DNA from: Ancylobacter novellus
Lineage (GTDB): Bacteria > Pseudomonadota > Alphaproteobacteria > Rhizobiales > Methylopilaceae
Assembly: GCA_003241695.1 (NCBI GenBank)
Contig: QFPN01000014.1
Location: 1 to 64,000 of the forward strand
Length of the DNA stretch: 64,000 nt
Reading direction: 5' to 3'
Shown here: positions 39,235 through 48,833 of the stretch, in pieces
Layout: every line of letters begins with the position of its first letter
How positions within the stretch are numbered: the first letter of the stretch is position 1
Made by a program: the position numbers and the translations under genes
The notes under the pieces: model-generated
What the model was told of the DNA's origin: nothing
Databases searched by the model: none
What the model saw: only the letters and a program-made list of their open reading frames with translations

Positions 39235-40707
39235 ATGGACGACAGCCTCGACCCTCTCAGCCAGCTCGCGATTGCGCGGGGCACGGACAAGTTCGGCGTT
39301 CACTTTTACACGCCTCATTACCATCGTTGGCTTCACCGCTTCCGCGACCGGCCGGTGACTGTGCTGGAAATCGGCGTCGGGGGCTATCACGACCCGCATG
39401 TGGGAGGCGCGTCGCTCAGGATGTGGCGCGATTATTTCCCGAACGGCGTGATCGTCGGCGTGGATCTGTTCGACAAGCGGCTTTCCGACGCGGAGAGGAT
39501 CGAGACCCGCCGGGGCTCGCAGGCCGATCCCGCTTTCGTCGCCGCCCTCGTCGACGAGTTCGGCCGATTTGACATCGTCGTGGATGACGGCAGCCACCGC
39601 TCCGCCGACGTGATTGCAAGCTTCGAGCTGCTCTTCCCGCATCTCGCCGATGGGGGAATCTATATCGTAGAGGACGCCTCGAGCTCCTACTGGCGGAGCT
39701 TCGGCGGCGGCGAAGGCGACCGGCTTCCAACCTCGATGAACTACGCCAAGGCCCTGTTCGACGCGATCGACGACGCCGATCGGATGGGACGGTTCCCGCA
39801 GGTTTCGAAGGCGCGCGACATCCGCGTGCTGTCGCGCTTGCGAAACCTGCTGATCGTCGAAAAGGGCCGCAACGACGATCCGGCGACCAGAGGGCCGTCG
39901 GTCGCCCATCCGACGCGCGACGTCGCGATCGCGGCCTATGAGCGGGTCGCGCCGACGGCTGAGGACGAGAACGCGATCCTGATGCTCTCCGGCCTGCTCG
40001 AGCGCTCGGGACGTCCGTGCGAAGCGCTCGCCCGGCTCGAGCGGCGCGTCGCCCTGCGGCCGCCGAGTACGCGCCTTCTCGTCGCTACGGCGCGCGTCGC
40101 CGCCGCGCTCGGAGAGTTCCACGTCGCGCGCGCTCGTCTCGCTGCGGCCGTCGAGGCCGTCTCGGACGATCTTTCGCCTTTCGCGTTCGCCGCCGGCGAA
40201 GAAAGGCTTCGCGACATCTTCGACGCGGCGCGCTTCGAAGAGGTCTTCGCCGCCGGCGAGGATTCGGGCCGTCGCCGGTTGGAGGCGGGCATGGTGCGGC
40301 TCGCTCTCGGCGACGAAGACGGAGCGGCGTACGATTTCGCCGAAGCGATCGGGCGACCCGGCCCGTTGGCCGCCGCATCTCTGGCCGTCGCCGCCGACCT
40401 GTTCGCCCGCCGCGGCGACTTCCGCGCGGCAGCGGCCTTCGCCCGCGCGACCGAAGCCGCGCCGCACGACGCCGATCTCCGCCTGCGGCTGGCGACTTGG
40501 CTCGCGGGTCGCGGAGAGGCAGAAAGCGCGGAAGACGAAGTGGATCGCGCGCTCGCGCTCGCGCCGCATCATCCTCGCGCGCTGCTTCTGCGGGCCGAGA
40601 TCCTATTCGACGCGGGCCGCTTCGAGGAAGCGTTTTCGGCGCACAAGCGCGCCCGTGAAGAGATGGCCCGCGCTGTCGGCCGGATGCGGAAACGCAATCG
40701 TGGCTGA
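39235..40707 (+). CDS. MycE/ElmMIII-like sugar O-methyltransferase fused to TPR domain
   Basis: A 490-residue fusion. The first about 230 residues resemble macrolide/tetracenomycin sugar O-methyltransferases: IARGTDKFGVHFYTPHYHRW, VTVLEIGVGGYHDPHVGGAS (SAM motif I), GVIVGVDLFDKR and FDIVVDDGSHRSADVIASF (the metal-binding DDGSH). The remaining part is TPR-like (DENAILMLSGLLERSGRPCE to HPRALLLRAEILFDAGRFEE). It probably methylates a sugar hydroxyl of the glycan. Its stop overlaps the following pyruvyl transferase start by 8 bases. ATG start, weak ribosome site. Confidence 0.85.
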   Translation: MDDSLDPLSQLAIARGTDKFGVHFYTPHYHRWLHRFRDRPVTVLEIGVGGYHDPHVGGASLRMWRDYFPNGVIVGVDLFDKRLSDAERIETRRGSQADPAFVAALVDEFGRFDIVVDDGSHRSADVIASFELLFPHLADGGIYIVEDASSSYWRSFGGGEGDRLPTSMNYAKALFDAIDDADRMGRFPQVSKARDIRVLSRLRNLLIVEKGRNDDPATRGPSVAHPTRDVAIAAYERVAPTAEDENAILMLSGLLERSGRPCEALARLERRVALRPPSTRLLVATARVAAALGEFHVARARLAAAVEAVSDDLSPFAFAAGEERLRDIFDAARFEEVFAAGEDSGRRRLEAGMVRLALGDEDGAAYDFAEAIGRPGPLAAASLAVAADLFARRGDFRAAAAFARATEAAPHDADLRLRLATWLAGRGEAESAEDEVDRALALAPHHPRALLLRAEILFDAGRFEEAFSAHKRAREEMARAVGRMRKRNRG

Positions 40708-41929
40708 CGTGGGCGGCAGCCTGCGCACGGTTCATATGGCGAGCCTCGCCGACATCGACAATTTCGGCGACGCGCTGTTTCCGCTCCTCGCGCAGCGCCG
40801 GCTCGGCCCTGCGGGCTATCGGGTTGAGGCGCTGTCGCCGACGGGCCGCGCCTGCCGCTGGTCCGACGCGCCCCGGTCGACATCCATCGCCGAACTCGTG
40901 GAGACGGCTCCGTCGAGCGCCGGGATGCTCATTGGCGGCGGCAATCTCGCCATCGGCGCGCCGGCTTCGCGCTATGAATGTCTGGCGGTCGAATTTTGGC
41001 TGACGGCGACGTGGTTCGCCGTCGTTCACGACCTCCCGATCGTCTGGAACGCGCCGGGAGCGCCACGACCGTTTCCGGCGCGCGGGCTCGGTCTCCTCGC
41101 GCGCGCCGCGATGGAGACGGCGGATCACCTTGCGATCCGGGATCGCCTCAGCCGCGATTTTCTCTCGCCGGCGACGGGCCGCGAGATCGCCGTTCATCCC
41201 GACACCGCGATCGACGTCTCTTCCATGTGGCCGAAAACCACGCTCGCGGCGGCCTTCGCTCGGCTCCTTGAGAGAAAAAACGTCGCCGGCTCGGAACGGG
41301 CGTTCCTGACCGTTCACGTCCGCGATCTCTCTGCAGAAGCCCTTGACCGGCTGGCGTTTCTGCTCGACGAGATCGCGACGCGCGACGGCATGATCGCGCT
41401 GCTGCTCGCCATCGGTCCGGGCGCGGGCGACGACGCGGCGGTTCGGCGTCTCGCGCGGGGAGGGCGTTTCGGCGTGCTCGTGGACGACCCGGAAAGTCTG
41501 GCCGAAATCGCAGCGGCGCTCGCCTTCTCTTCCGCCTATGTCGGACAATCGCTGCACGGCGCGATTGTCGCCGCATCCTACGGCGTTCCGGGGATTCTGG
41601 TGCAGGCGCCGCCGGCTCGGCGATTCCGCGGCTTTCAGGAGTATCGCGGCCTGCCGGAGGCTGTGACGCCCGACTTCGCCGACGCGCTTGCTCAGCTTGC
41701 AAAATTACCCCGCCACGCGCCGCCTCCCGCCAAAATGTTTGAAGACCTAGAAGCCCATTGGGAAGCGGCGCGCGCAGCGCTCGGGCGCGCTCCGCGGGAG
41801 ACGGCGGCGCGCCTTGCTTTTCTTCGAACCGTCGGCCGCCTCGGGGCGGCGCATCTTGGGGCGGATTGGGCGGCGCGCCCGATGAGGCTCAGCAGTTACG
41901 TGTCGAAGCGAAGGGCGGATGCTGACTGA
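40700..41929 (+). CDS. Polysaccharide pyruvyl transferase family protein 2
   Basis: A 409-residue paralogue of the protein at 37726: ASLADIDNFGDALFPLLAQR, SAGMLIGGGNLAIGAPASRY, RAFLTVHVRDLSAEALDRL and SSAYVGQSLHGAIVAASYGV, with the conserved S-L-H-G. GTG at 40700 overlaps the methyltransferase gene; an internal ATG at 40736 is an alternative and starts exactly at the conserved region. Two copies in one locus suggest two pyruvylation sites, or that one acts on a related donor (some family members are sulfo- or glycosyltransferase-like in role). Confidence 0.85.
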   Translation: MADVGGSLRTVHMASLADIDNFGDALFPLLAQRRLGPAGYRVEALSPTGRACRWSDAPRSTSIAELVETAPSSAGMLIGGGNLAIGAPASRYECLAVEFWLTATWFAVVHDLPIVWNAPGAPRPFPARGLGLLARAAMETADHLAIRDRLSRDFLSPATGREIAVHPDTAIDVSSMWPKTTLAAAFARLLERKNVAGSERAFLTVHVRDLSAEALDRLAFLLDEIATRDGMIALLLAIGPGAGDDAAVRRLARGGRFGVLVDDPESLAEIAAALAFSSAYVGQSLHGAIVAASYGVPGILVQAPPARRFRGFQEYRGLPEAVTPDFADALAQLAKLPRHAPPPAKMFEDLEAHWEAARAALGRAPRETAARLAFLRTVGRLGAAHLGADWAARPMRLSSYVSKRRADAD

Positions 41930-42003
41930 GCTGCGACGCCGCTTCGTCTCTGCGCCCCCAATGCAAAGCGAGCCGTGCGAGGCCCATTCGGTTCGGCCGT
42001 CCC

Positions 42004-44601
42004 TCATTCAAGATGTGGCTCCAATGCTCCCGGCGCTCCCGACTCTCCCGAGATATTGATCCTCCGGCAGGCGGAGACCGACGCGCCGGGCATGACGATC
42101 TCGACGTTCGAGCGCTCGATTAGAGCGAAGAAGTCGTCGCAGAACGGCCTCGCGAACTTTTCGGACAGATCCATCGGCGGCTGAGGCGCATGGGTGACGC
42201 CCACTCTCACGGCTCCATTTTCCGCATAGGCCGCCATGGCGCGCACCGAGCCTCCGTCGCGGCAATCTCCGACGACATGAACTTCGACGACATGCGCGGC
42301 CGTGTCGCGCGAAGTCATCTCTCGTGGGATCATGGCTTGCTTTTTCAGTGCTTGTTCGGGTGATAAACGTCCTAAAGAGGTTCTATGCCAAAATCTGTAT
42401 ATTTCTTTGTAATATTGACGAAGTCCGTAATACAACGTGCTGACATGCGTCGCCTTCGTCCTCGTGAGCGACACGACGTCGTCGAGCGCGAAGGCGAGGG
42501 GCGCTTCGGGCAGGATCTTCGTGACCGATTCCTTGCCGTAGGCGGCCTCGACCCGCCCGATGAATTCGGTGTCGGCCGAGACCCGGACGAGATCCCATCC
42601 GCCGAGATCCTGGTGGACCGACCGTCGGACCATGAAGGACGAGTGGCTGATATGCGTAAGCCGCTCCATCAGACGCCAGTTCGAGGTGATGCGGAGGTCC
42701 GGTCTGACGCGCGTCCAATGGGCGAGGACGCCCATCACGTGCGGCTGCTGCATCATCACTGCGAGCTGACGCTCGATCTTCTGTGGATGCGACCAGTCGT
42801 CGGCGTCGTGCGTGGTCACGAAATCGCCGTACGCTAGGTCGAGGCCGCGGTTGCGAGCCGCATAGGCGCCTGCGTTGCGGTCCTGCCGCACTGGGCGGAC
42901 GCGGTCGTCCGCGCGGGCGAATCGCTGGACGATGTCGAACGTTCCGTCGCGGCTGGCGTCGTCGACCACGATGATCTCGAGGTTGCGATAGCTCTGGGCG
43001 GTTAGGGAGCGAAGCGCGGTCTCGATGTGTTCGGCGGCCTCGTAGGCAGGAACGATCACGGACACCTTGCCGATATCCGAGATTTCGCACTGCGTGTCGG
43101 ATCCGCTTACGTTGCGCAGGCCCAGCGGCGCCTCGGCGTCGCGGCGCGTGATCGGCGACAGTTGCTGGCGCGCGAAGAGGCGGTTGATCAGCGACAGGCG
43201 CTCTTCGTCGTCTTCGACGACGTTCGACAGCAGCAGCAATGCGTCCGGGTCGTCGAGGCCGTCATCCGACGACGCGAGGACGCGGCGCGCTTCTTCGTGG
43301 TCGCCGGCTTCGTAGCAGAGATATGCGAGCCGCACGACGCGGCTTTTTCGGCCCGCGTATGAGGGCGAGACCTTTTGGGCCGCCTCGAGGCGGCGCCGCG
43401 CCTTGTCGGTCTGGCCGTCGAACGCATAGCGCGTGGCGAGCTGGCAGGCGGCTTCGCAGCGCGCAAGCTGGCCGATCGAACGATCGGCGAAAAGACGCTC
43501 GAGTTCCGCCGTCGCAAAGGCGTCCAAGCCGCCCCAGAGCATCTCCTCCAGCATCCTGATCTGACGAAGCGGCCGGGCGGCGGTGGGATTACGGCCTTCC
43601 GCCTCTCCGACGTCCAGGTAATGAAGCAGCGGATTCTGTCCGCTGGCGGCGACGTCGGGATAGGCGTCGAGGTAGAAAGAGGTGTCGAACAGCCGCGAAG
43701 GATTGCGTCCCAGATCGGCTCCGAAGCGAAGAAAGTGCTCCGCCGCGCTCAGGCCCGAAGGCGCGACGTCCGGATATTGGTTCGCATACCAGCGCCCGTT
43801 GAACAGGGGCGAACTCTTCAATTGGCGGACACAAGCCGCCGCATCCGACGCCTGCGAGCCGTTAGTGTGCGGATCCGCAAGATGCAGCGCGGCAAGGATC
43901 TTTGCGGGCAGCTTTTGCAGGCTGCCGCCGCCGCGAAACGCGACGTTTGCGAACCAAAGACCGCATCCGCCCGCAACGACGTCGATGGCGAAGTTCGAGG
44001 CGGCGATGCGCGCAGCGAGCGCCCGGACGGCGGATTCGCCTTCGCTGAAGCCAGGCAATGTCCGGAGATCGATGGGCGCAGACGACTGCGGTCCCGCCTC
44101 GACGAAGCGAAAGCTCCTAGGCTCGTAATAGGCCCGTCTCACGCCATGGTCGGTTCGCCGCTTGAGGAGCGCCGCCGCCATCACGCCTTTCTCGAATAAG
44201 AAACGGATTTCCGGCGGAACGGGACCGACTGCCTCCTCGCCGAGCGGGTGCTCTTCCGCGATCCACTCCGCCGCGCCGGTCTCCGTGTCGGCGGCGGAGA
44301 GAAGCTCCGCGCGAGCCAGGAAGCGTCGCCGTATCTCGCAAAACAAGGCCCCGTCAGCATTAGATGACGATATGAGGAAGAGATCGTCGGTTCCGCGTCC
44401 GCTCGCGGGCTTCAGCGCGAAAGGCGGCGGCGGGAAGCGCACCAACAGGTCTTCGAGCGATTGCGGGCCGGCGAGGAGCCGCGGGACGCGCAATCCCGCC
44501 TCGGCGGCGAGGGCGCGCAGTTCGTCTGAGTCCTGTGCTCCGCGTCCCGGCGGGACGCGGAAGGTTTTATGAGACTTTGGGGCTGTGGCCGGCGGGCTCA
44601 T
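42004..44601 (-). CDS. Multidomain glycosyltransferase: ATP-grasp-like, PDV repeats, TPR, GT2
   Basis: An 865-residue protein. N-terminal ATP-grasp-like domain (FALKPASGRGTDDLFLISSS, CGLWFANVAF; about 1-230). Two repeats of the type WYANQYPDVAPSGLSAAEHF / FYLDAYPDVAASGQNPLLHY (about 260-345), often found beside GT domains. A TPR-like middle. Then GT2 (about 500-640) with KVSVIVPAYEAAEHIETALR, IIVVDDASRDGTFD and FVTTHDADDWSHPQKIERQ, where the DADDW carries the DxD. The C-terminus (VSACRRINISGESGAPG) is unlike known GT2 ends. Cytoplasmic. Related at the GT2 part to the protein at 48824. Confidence 0.8.
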   Translation of the reverse strand: MSPPATAPKSHKTFRVPPGRGAQDSDELRALAAEAGLRVPRLLAGPQSLEDLLVRFPPPPFALKPASGRGTDDLFLISSSNADGALFCEIRRRFLARAELLSAADTETGAAEWIAEEHPLGEEAVGPVPPEIRFLFEKGVMAAALLKRRTDHGVRRAYYEPRSFRFVEAGPQSSAPIDLRTLPGFSEGESAVRALAARIAASNFAIDVVAGGCGLWFANVAFRGGGSLQKLPAKILAALHLADPHTNGSQASDAAACVRQLKSSPLFNGRWYANQYPDVAPSGLSAAEHFLRFGADLGRNPSRLFDTSFYLDAYPDVAASGQNPLLHYLDVGEAEGRNPTAARPLRQIRMLEEMLWGGLDAFATAELERLFADRSIGQLARCEAACQLATRYAFDGQTDKARRRLEAAQKVSPSYAGRKSRVVRLAYLCYEAGDHEEARRVLASSDDGLDDPDALLLLSNVVEDDEERLSLINRLFARQQLSPITRRDAEAPLGLRNVSGSDTQCEISDIGKVSVIVPAYEAAEHIETALRSLTAQSYRNLEIIVVDDASRDGTFDIVQRFARADDRVRPVRQDRNAGAYAARNRGLDLAYGDFVTTHDADDWSHPQKIERQLAVMMQQPHVMGVLAHWTRVRPDLRITSNWRLMERLTHISHSSFMVRRSVHQDLGGWDLVRVSADTEFIGRVEAAYGKESVTKILPEAPLAFALDDVVSLTRTKATHVSTLYYGLRQYYKEIYRFWHRTSLGRLSPEQALKKQAMIPREMTSRDTAAHVVEVHVVGDCRDGGSVRAMAAYAENGAVRVGVTHAPQPPMDLSEKFARPFCDDFFALIERSNVEIVMPGASVSACRRINISGESGAPGALEPHLE

Positions 44602-44693
44602 CGCGACCGTCAGCCGTTGCGTCTCGACGAGCCGGCGGCGCTAACTTTCCCGGGCGGAAGGCTACGACAGGCCGCTGGGGTGGGGACCATGTT

Positions 44694-45554
44694 TCACTCC
44701 GCTTGCGTCATGATCGCCATTGCCCGGCGGAAGAGCTGTTCCGGCTCCGCTCCGCCATGGCCGCGTTCGTCCGCGAACAACAGACGCCTGAAGGACCCGT
44801 CGTGAGGGTTCTCATCCGCCGAGACCCCCAGCGTCGAACAAAACAGCGCAAAATGATCCTGCAAATGATAATGGTCATGCGTGTTCTGAATATATGTGAT
44901 GCGGCGATTTCTGATCTCGGGGAGATAATGAAGCACGGAAAGTCGCTCCGGAAAGAGGCGGAGCGCGTCGTCGCGGCTGTCGATGCCGAAGCAAAGCGAA
45001 AGATACTTTTCGACGTGCCGCCATCTGTAAAGAGTGACGACGATCTGAGGATTGACCGCCACCGCGGCCATGTCGGGCAAGAAGCCGAGCAGCCTCAGCG
45101 CGGCGAAGCCGCCGCCGGACGAACCATAGCTAACGACGGACCGGAGGGGCACCCCGACTGCGTCGGCAAACTCGCGCACTGTCGCGGCGATCGTCGGCGC
45201 AGGGTCGAAATCCTTCGTTCCGGCGTACCAAGCGAGACCGAGCGTCTCGTCGAGGTGGATGGACGGGTCGGCGACATAGAGGCAATGGCCCGGAAAGGCT
45301 GGCGCCCAGCTCCAGCGCTGAAACACTGGAGGATCGAATTTCTCGCGAAGCGCGTCGCCCGAAAACAGCACGAACAGCATTTGCGCGCCGGGCTTTGGCG
45401 CCCACAGGAGATCGAACCGGAAGCCCTCCCGGTCGAACCGGAACACAGTCGTCTCCTCCCCGACGTCCGACGCGTCGGCGTAGCCGCGCCGGGGAAGGCG
45501 CCCGAGGGATGAGAGCGAGACCTTGCTTGAGTTCCTGAAAATCGACGACGCCAT
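44694..45554 (-). CDS. Alpha/beta-hydrolase-like protein
   Basis: A 286-residue stand-alone hydrolase-like protein. AQMLFVLFSGDALREKFDPP forms the first strand/oxyanion region, VVSYGSSGGGFAALRLLGFL the nucleophile elbow (GSSGGG, active Ser), and TYIQNTHDHYHLQDHFALF plus ADERGHGGAEP the acid/His region. It resembles small-molecule esterases and the hydrolase half of the protein at 36095. ATG at 45554 (a TTG just before it is the alternative). It may remove or transfer acyl groups on the glycan. It lies 92 bases downstream of the next gene's antisense start region and is divergent from a sulfotransferase. Confidence 0.75.
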   Translation of the reverse strand: MASSIFRNSSKVSLSSLGRLPRRGYADASDVGEETTVFRFDREGFRFDLLWAPKPGAQMLFVLFSGDALREKFDPPVFQRWSWAPAFPGHCLYVADPSIHLDETLGLAWYAGTKDFDPAPTIAATVREFADAVGVPLRSVVSYGSSGGGFAALRLLGFLPDMAAVAVNPQIVVTLYRWRHVEKYLSLCFGIDSRDDALRLFPERLSVLHYLPEIRNRRITYIQNTHDHYHLQDHFALFCSTLGVSADENPHDGSFRRLLFADERGHGGAEPEQLFRRAMAIMTQAE

Positions 45555-45690
45555 CAAAGGCTTTCACGGGTGCTCATTCGGGCGTCTCCCTAAACCGCGA
45601 CGTCCCCGACGCGACTTCTCTGAAAAGCGCTCTTGCGGTTCCGAAGCCCCGCATACATACGACGATGCGTCGGAAATCGTCGAGCGCTCA

Positions 45691-46719
45691 ATGAAAATCA
45701 TTCTCCATGTCGGCACGCACAAGACCGCGACGACCTCGCTCCAGACCACTCTGAAGCGGAACCGCGACGCCATGCGTCGATTGGGCGTGCTCTATCCGAG
45801 CGGGCGGTTGATCGGCGCGCCCGACATGGCCGGCCATCATTTCTTTCCGGCGCTCATCGTGACCGGAGACGAGAACGATCTCGCTAAAGCGCGCATGTTC
45901 GTCGACCGAGCGATCTCGGAGCACGGACAGCGAGACGTGCTGCTGATCAGTTGCGAAGGCTTTCATCGTTACGTCATGCCGACGGGAGTCGATTGCGCCG
46001 CAAACGCCGACCAGTGGCAGCGTCGCGAAGCGTTTATTCGTCGGACCGCGGCCTTGTGCGAAAGCCACGAGACTGAGATCTGGATATCGTTGCGGCGCAT
46101 CGACTCCTTCGCCATTTCCATGTATCAAGAAAGAATAAAGAAAACAAATTATACATACAATATAGAAAAGTTTGTCGATCAATCCAATATTCTTTTACAG
46201 TATGCCAGTAATATTGAGTTATGGAGTAAATATTTTGATCGTGTCCGCGTTTTTCGTTTCGAGGACGACGCGCAGAGCGAGCATGGCGCGGTCGGAGCAT
46301 ATCTGGAGCGACTGGGCTTGCCGGTGTCGTTCAGGGAAAGCGTGCCTGATCCGCTGAACGTCTCGCTGCATCCCCATCTGGTGGAGTTCAAGCGTCAGCT
46401 CAACAGCTTGGGAGGCGACAGGCAACAATCGAAGCGGATCGCCAACGCGTTGATGAATTTTCAGAGTTCGAGCGCCGACTCGATGCTGGCGGAGCGGCAT
46501 TCGCTTTTGTCCGTCGACGAGCGCCGGGCGCTTTGCGCCCGGGTCGATCTGCAGGGCAGCTCGGTTCTCCGCGACAGTGCGGCAGCCTGGCCGCTGAGCG
46601 GCGTCTGGGAAGTGGGTCAATCGTCGTCCGATCTATGGCCGAAATATCCCGGATTGCCGGACGCTTACAGAAAGCGGATCGCCGATCACGCGCCTCTGCT
46701 GAGCGGGCTTGCGCAGTGA
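45691..46719 (+). CDS. Sulfotransferase-like protein 1
   Basis: A 342-residue P-loop protein: MKIILHVGTHKTATTSLQTT, the 5'-phosphosulfate loop (HKTATTSLQ), and ETEIWISLRRIDSFAISMYQ, the 3'-phosphate region with RR and Ser. PAPS-dependent sulfotransferases use these. I chose the ATG at 45691; upstream residues of the open frame are not homologous. AT content rises in the middle (46100-46250). The divergent gene is the alpha/beta-hydrolase, with a 136-base shared promoter. The substrate is presumably a sugar hydroxyl, by context. Confidence 0.82.
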   Translation: MKIILHVGTHKTATTSLQTTLKRNRDAMRRLGVLYPSGRLIGAPDMAGHHFFPALIVTGDENDLAKARMFVDRAISEHGQRDVLLISCEGFHRYVMPTGVDCAANADQWQRREAFIRRTAALCESHETEIWISLRRIDSFAISMYQERIKKTNYTYNIEKFVDQSNILLQYASNIELWSKYFDRVRVFRFEDDAQSEHGAVGAYLERLGLPVSFRESVPDPLNVSLHPHLVEFKRQLNSLGGDRQQSKRIANALMNFQSSSADSMLAERHSLLSVDERRALCARVDLQGSSVLRDSAAAWPLSGVWEVGQSSSDLWPKYPGLPDAYRKRIADHAPLLSGLAQ

Positions 46720-46920
46720 GAGCCGTCGCCGTCGATTTCCGAGGCGCGTTCGACGCGGCGTCAACGTCCTCTGGCGACGACGGACTCGAGATGCTGAAAT
46801 AAATGCGATTTAACACGACGCGGCGACACTTATTCATCGATGATCATTCAATCAATTCATAGACATAGAAAGAAATTAATTCATTTGTGATGTTTCGTTT
46901 TCTTTCTTTCTGCTCTTGGC

Positions 46921-48102
46921 GTGCTGGACGGCTTCGACGTGTCGCTTGCGGCGCATGCCGCCACGCACTACGGTCGCACCGGCGAAAACGGGATCGATGC
47001 AGTGGCGAAATCTCCCTATTCCGGACTGCCCTCGAATTGCTTCTGGTCATCTGGAGTCGCGGATGAGCATCCGCTCACGATAGCCGACCTCTACGCCAAG
47101 CGGTTCGCCATAGACCGGAAGACCCGGATCGCCGCCGCTGGCAGTTGTTTCGCCCAGCACATCTCCAGGAATCTTCGCGACCGGGGGTGCGCCGTTCTGG
47201 ACGTGGAGCCGGCGCCGTCCGGGCTGTCTCAGCGCGAAAGGGATCGCCGCGGCTACGGCGTGTATTCCGCGCGATACGCGAACATCTACACCGCAGCGCA
47301 ACTGCTTCAGTTGATCAAGGAAGCGTTTGGAAAGCAGGCGCCGACCGATCGGGTCTGGGAAAAGAACGGCCGATACTACGACGCCCAGCGACCGGGGGTC
47401 GAGCCGGAAGGCTTCGCGACCGAGGACGAGGTCCTCGCCCACCGGGAGCATCATCTTCTGAAGGTCCGGCGCCTGTTGCGGAACACGGATCTGCTGGTGT
47501 TCACTTTCGGATTGACCGAGGCTTGGACGACAGCGGACGGCGCGACCGTTTTCCCCACCTGCCCGGGCACGCTCGCGGGCTCCTTTGACGCGGGCAGGTA
47601 CGTCTTCAAAAACTATCTCCATGACGAGGTTCTGAAGGATTTCATCGGGGTTCGGACGATCCTGAAGGCGATAAATCCGCAAATGAAGTTCCTGATCACA
47701 GTTTCGCCTGTTCCGTTAGTGGCTACGGCGTCCGACATTCACGTTCTTCAGGCGACGACCTATTCAAAATCCGTGCTCCGAGCCGTCTGCGGCGCGCTAT
47801 ATCAGCAGTATGCGGACGTGGACTACTTCCCGTCCTATGAACTGATCGCAAGCCCCTTCAGCCGGTCGTTCTTTTTCAAGAAGGATCTCAGGGAGGTCTC
47901 CGAGGCGGGCGTCGACGCCGCGATGAGGATGTTCTTTCGTCAGCACGCCAATCTCGACGGCTCCGACGGCGCCGCCGTCCCGGAGGCGTCGGGACACCGC
48001 AGGCTCAGCGCGGCCAAGAAGATGGGGCTCGACAAGCGCGGAGGCGGCGGGTCGAAGAAGGTCGTCTGCGAAGAAGAAATGCTGATGGCGTTCAACAAGT
48101 GA
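46921..48102 (+). CDS. GSCFA family protein
   Basis: A 393-residue protein with the family-defining motif TRIAAAGSCFAQHISRNLRD (Gly-Ser-Cys-Phe-Ala). LLVFTFGLTEAWTTADGATV and FLITVSPVPLVATASDIHVL are also conserved, the latter with the SPVP typical of SGNH-hydrolase-like folds. The function of GSCFA proteins is not established; a GDSL/SGNH-type esterase or acyltransferase is likely. GTG start at 46921 after an AT-rich 200-base leader. Its stop overlaps the following gene as GTGA, so the two work together. Confidence 0.85.
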   Translation: MLDGFDVSLAAHAATHYGRTGENGIDAVAKSPYSGLPSNCFWSSGVADEHPLTIADLYAKRFAIDRKTRIAAAGSCFAQHISRNLRDRGCAVLDVEPAPSGLSQRERDRRGYGVYSARYANIYTAAQLLQLIKEAFGKQAPTDRVWEKNGRYYDAQRPGVEPEGFATEDEVLAHREHHLLKVRRLLRNTDLLVFTFGLTEAWTTADGATVFPTCPGTLAGSFDAGRYVFKNYLHDEVLKDFIGVRTILKAINPQMKFLITVSPVPLVATASDIHVLQATTYSKSVLRAVCGALYQQYADVDYFPSYELIASPFSRSFFFKKDLREVSEAGVDAAMRMFFRQHANLDGSDGAAVPEASGHRRLSAAKKMGLDKRGGGGSKKVVCEEEMLMAFNK

Positions 48103-48833
48103 AGAAAATAGCTCTCATCGGAAATTCGCACCTCGCCGCATATAAGGATGCGGCGTCCAGATCCGAGAACGATTACATTTTTTTTGGCGCGCCGGCCGAT
48201 CATATGATCGGCGTCGAATGCGACGGAAAAGTCTTGCAGGCAGGGTCCGACGCATTGGCCCGCTGGTTGAACAAGTTATGGGGCGTGACCGAACTGAGCC
48301 TCGAAGACGTCGATCTTATCTGTCTCGTGGGAATGGGCGCGAGCGTCCGGCTTTCCGGTTCGATCTATGGCGGCTACCGTTCTCTGCGAATGAGCATGGA
48401 GGGCGCCAAGCACCTCGTTTCCGAACCAACCTTGCGGTTGGCGATGAGCGGCCTCATCGAGCAGTCGCTGTTCGCCCATGTCGCCCGAACAGTGCGGCAG
48501 GCCTCCGAGGCTCCCATCCTCTGTCTTCCGCAACCGATGCCTAGTCAGACCTTCGAGAGCATGGGACTGCCGGACTGGATCGCGATGGCGTTGAGGAACG
48601 GAGACGCCGAGGCGCTCGTCTTCCTGGCCGACGAACTGCTTCTCGACGCGCTTCCGGTGTCCGCGATCGTGCGGCAGCCCGCGGAGACGTTGGCGAACGC
48701 CATGGTCACCAGGAACGAGTTCATGACCGGAGCGGAGGCGCTCGGAGAGTTCGAGGAAGGTCGCGACCTCACGCACGCCAACTCGAGGTATGGCGCCGTC
48801 GTCATGGCGTTGGTCGAGCGCGACTACGCCTGA
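48099..48833 (+). CDS. SGNH-like protein coupled to GSCFA gene
   Basis: A 244-residue protein beginning KKIALIGNSHLAAYKDAASR, where GNSHLAA is the SGNH-like nucleophile block (GxSH). DVDLICLVGMGASVRLSG is the second strand, and DLTHANSRYGAVVMALVER carries the H-N near the C-terminus as in SGNH enzymes (catalytic His). The middle is divergent, so this is a partial match. Translation-coupled downstream of the GSCFA gene. It ends 10 bases inside the convergent glycosyltransferase gene. Confidence 0.7.
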   Translation: MKKIALIGNSHLAAYKDAASRSENDYIFFGAPADHMIGVECDGKVLQAGSDALARWLNKLWGVTELSLEDVDLICLVGMGASVRLSGSIYGGYRSLRMSMEGAKHLVSEPTLRLAMSGLIEQSLFAHVARTVRQASEAPILCLPQPMPSQTFESMGLPDWIAMALRNGDAEALVFLADELLLDALPVSAIVRQPAETLANAMVTRNEFMTGAEALGEFEEGRDLTHANSRYGAVVMALVERDYA

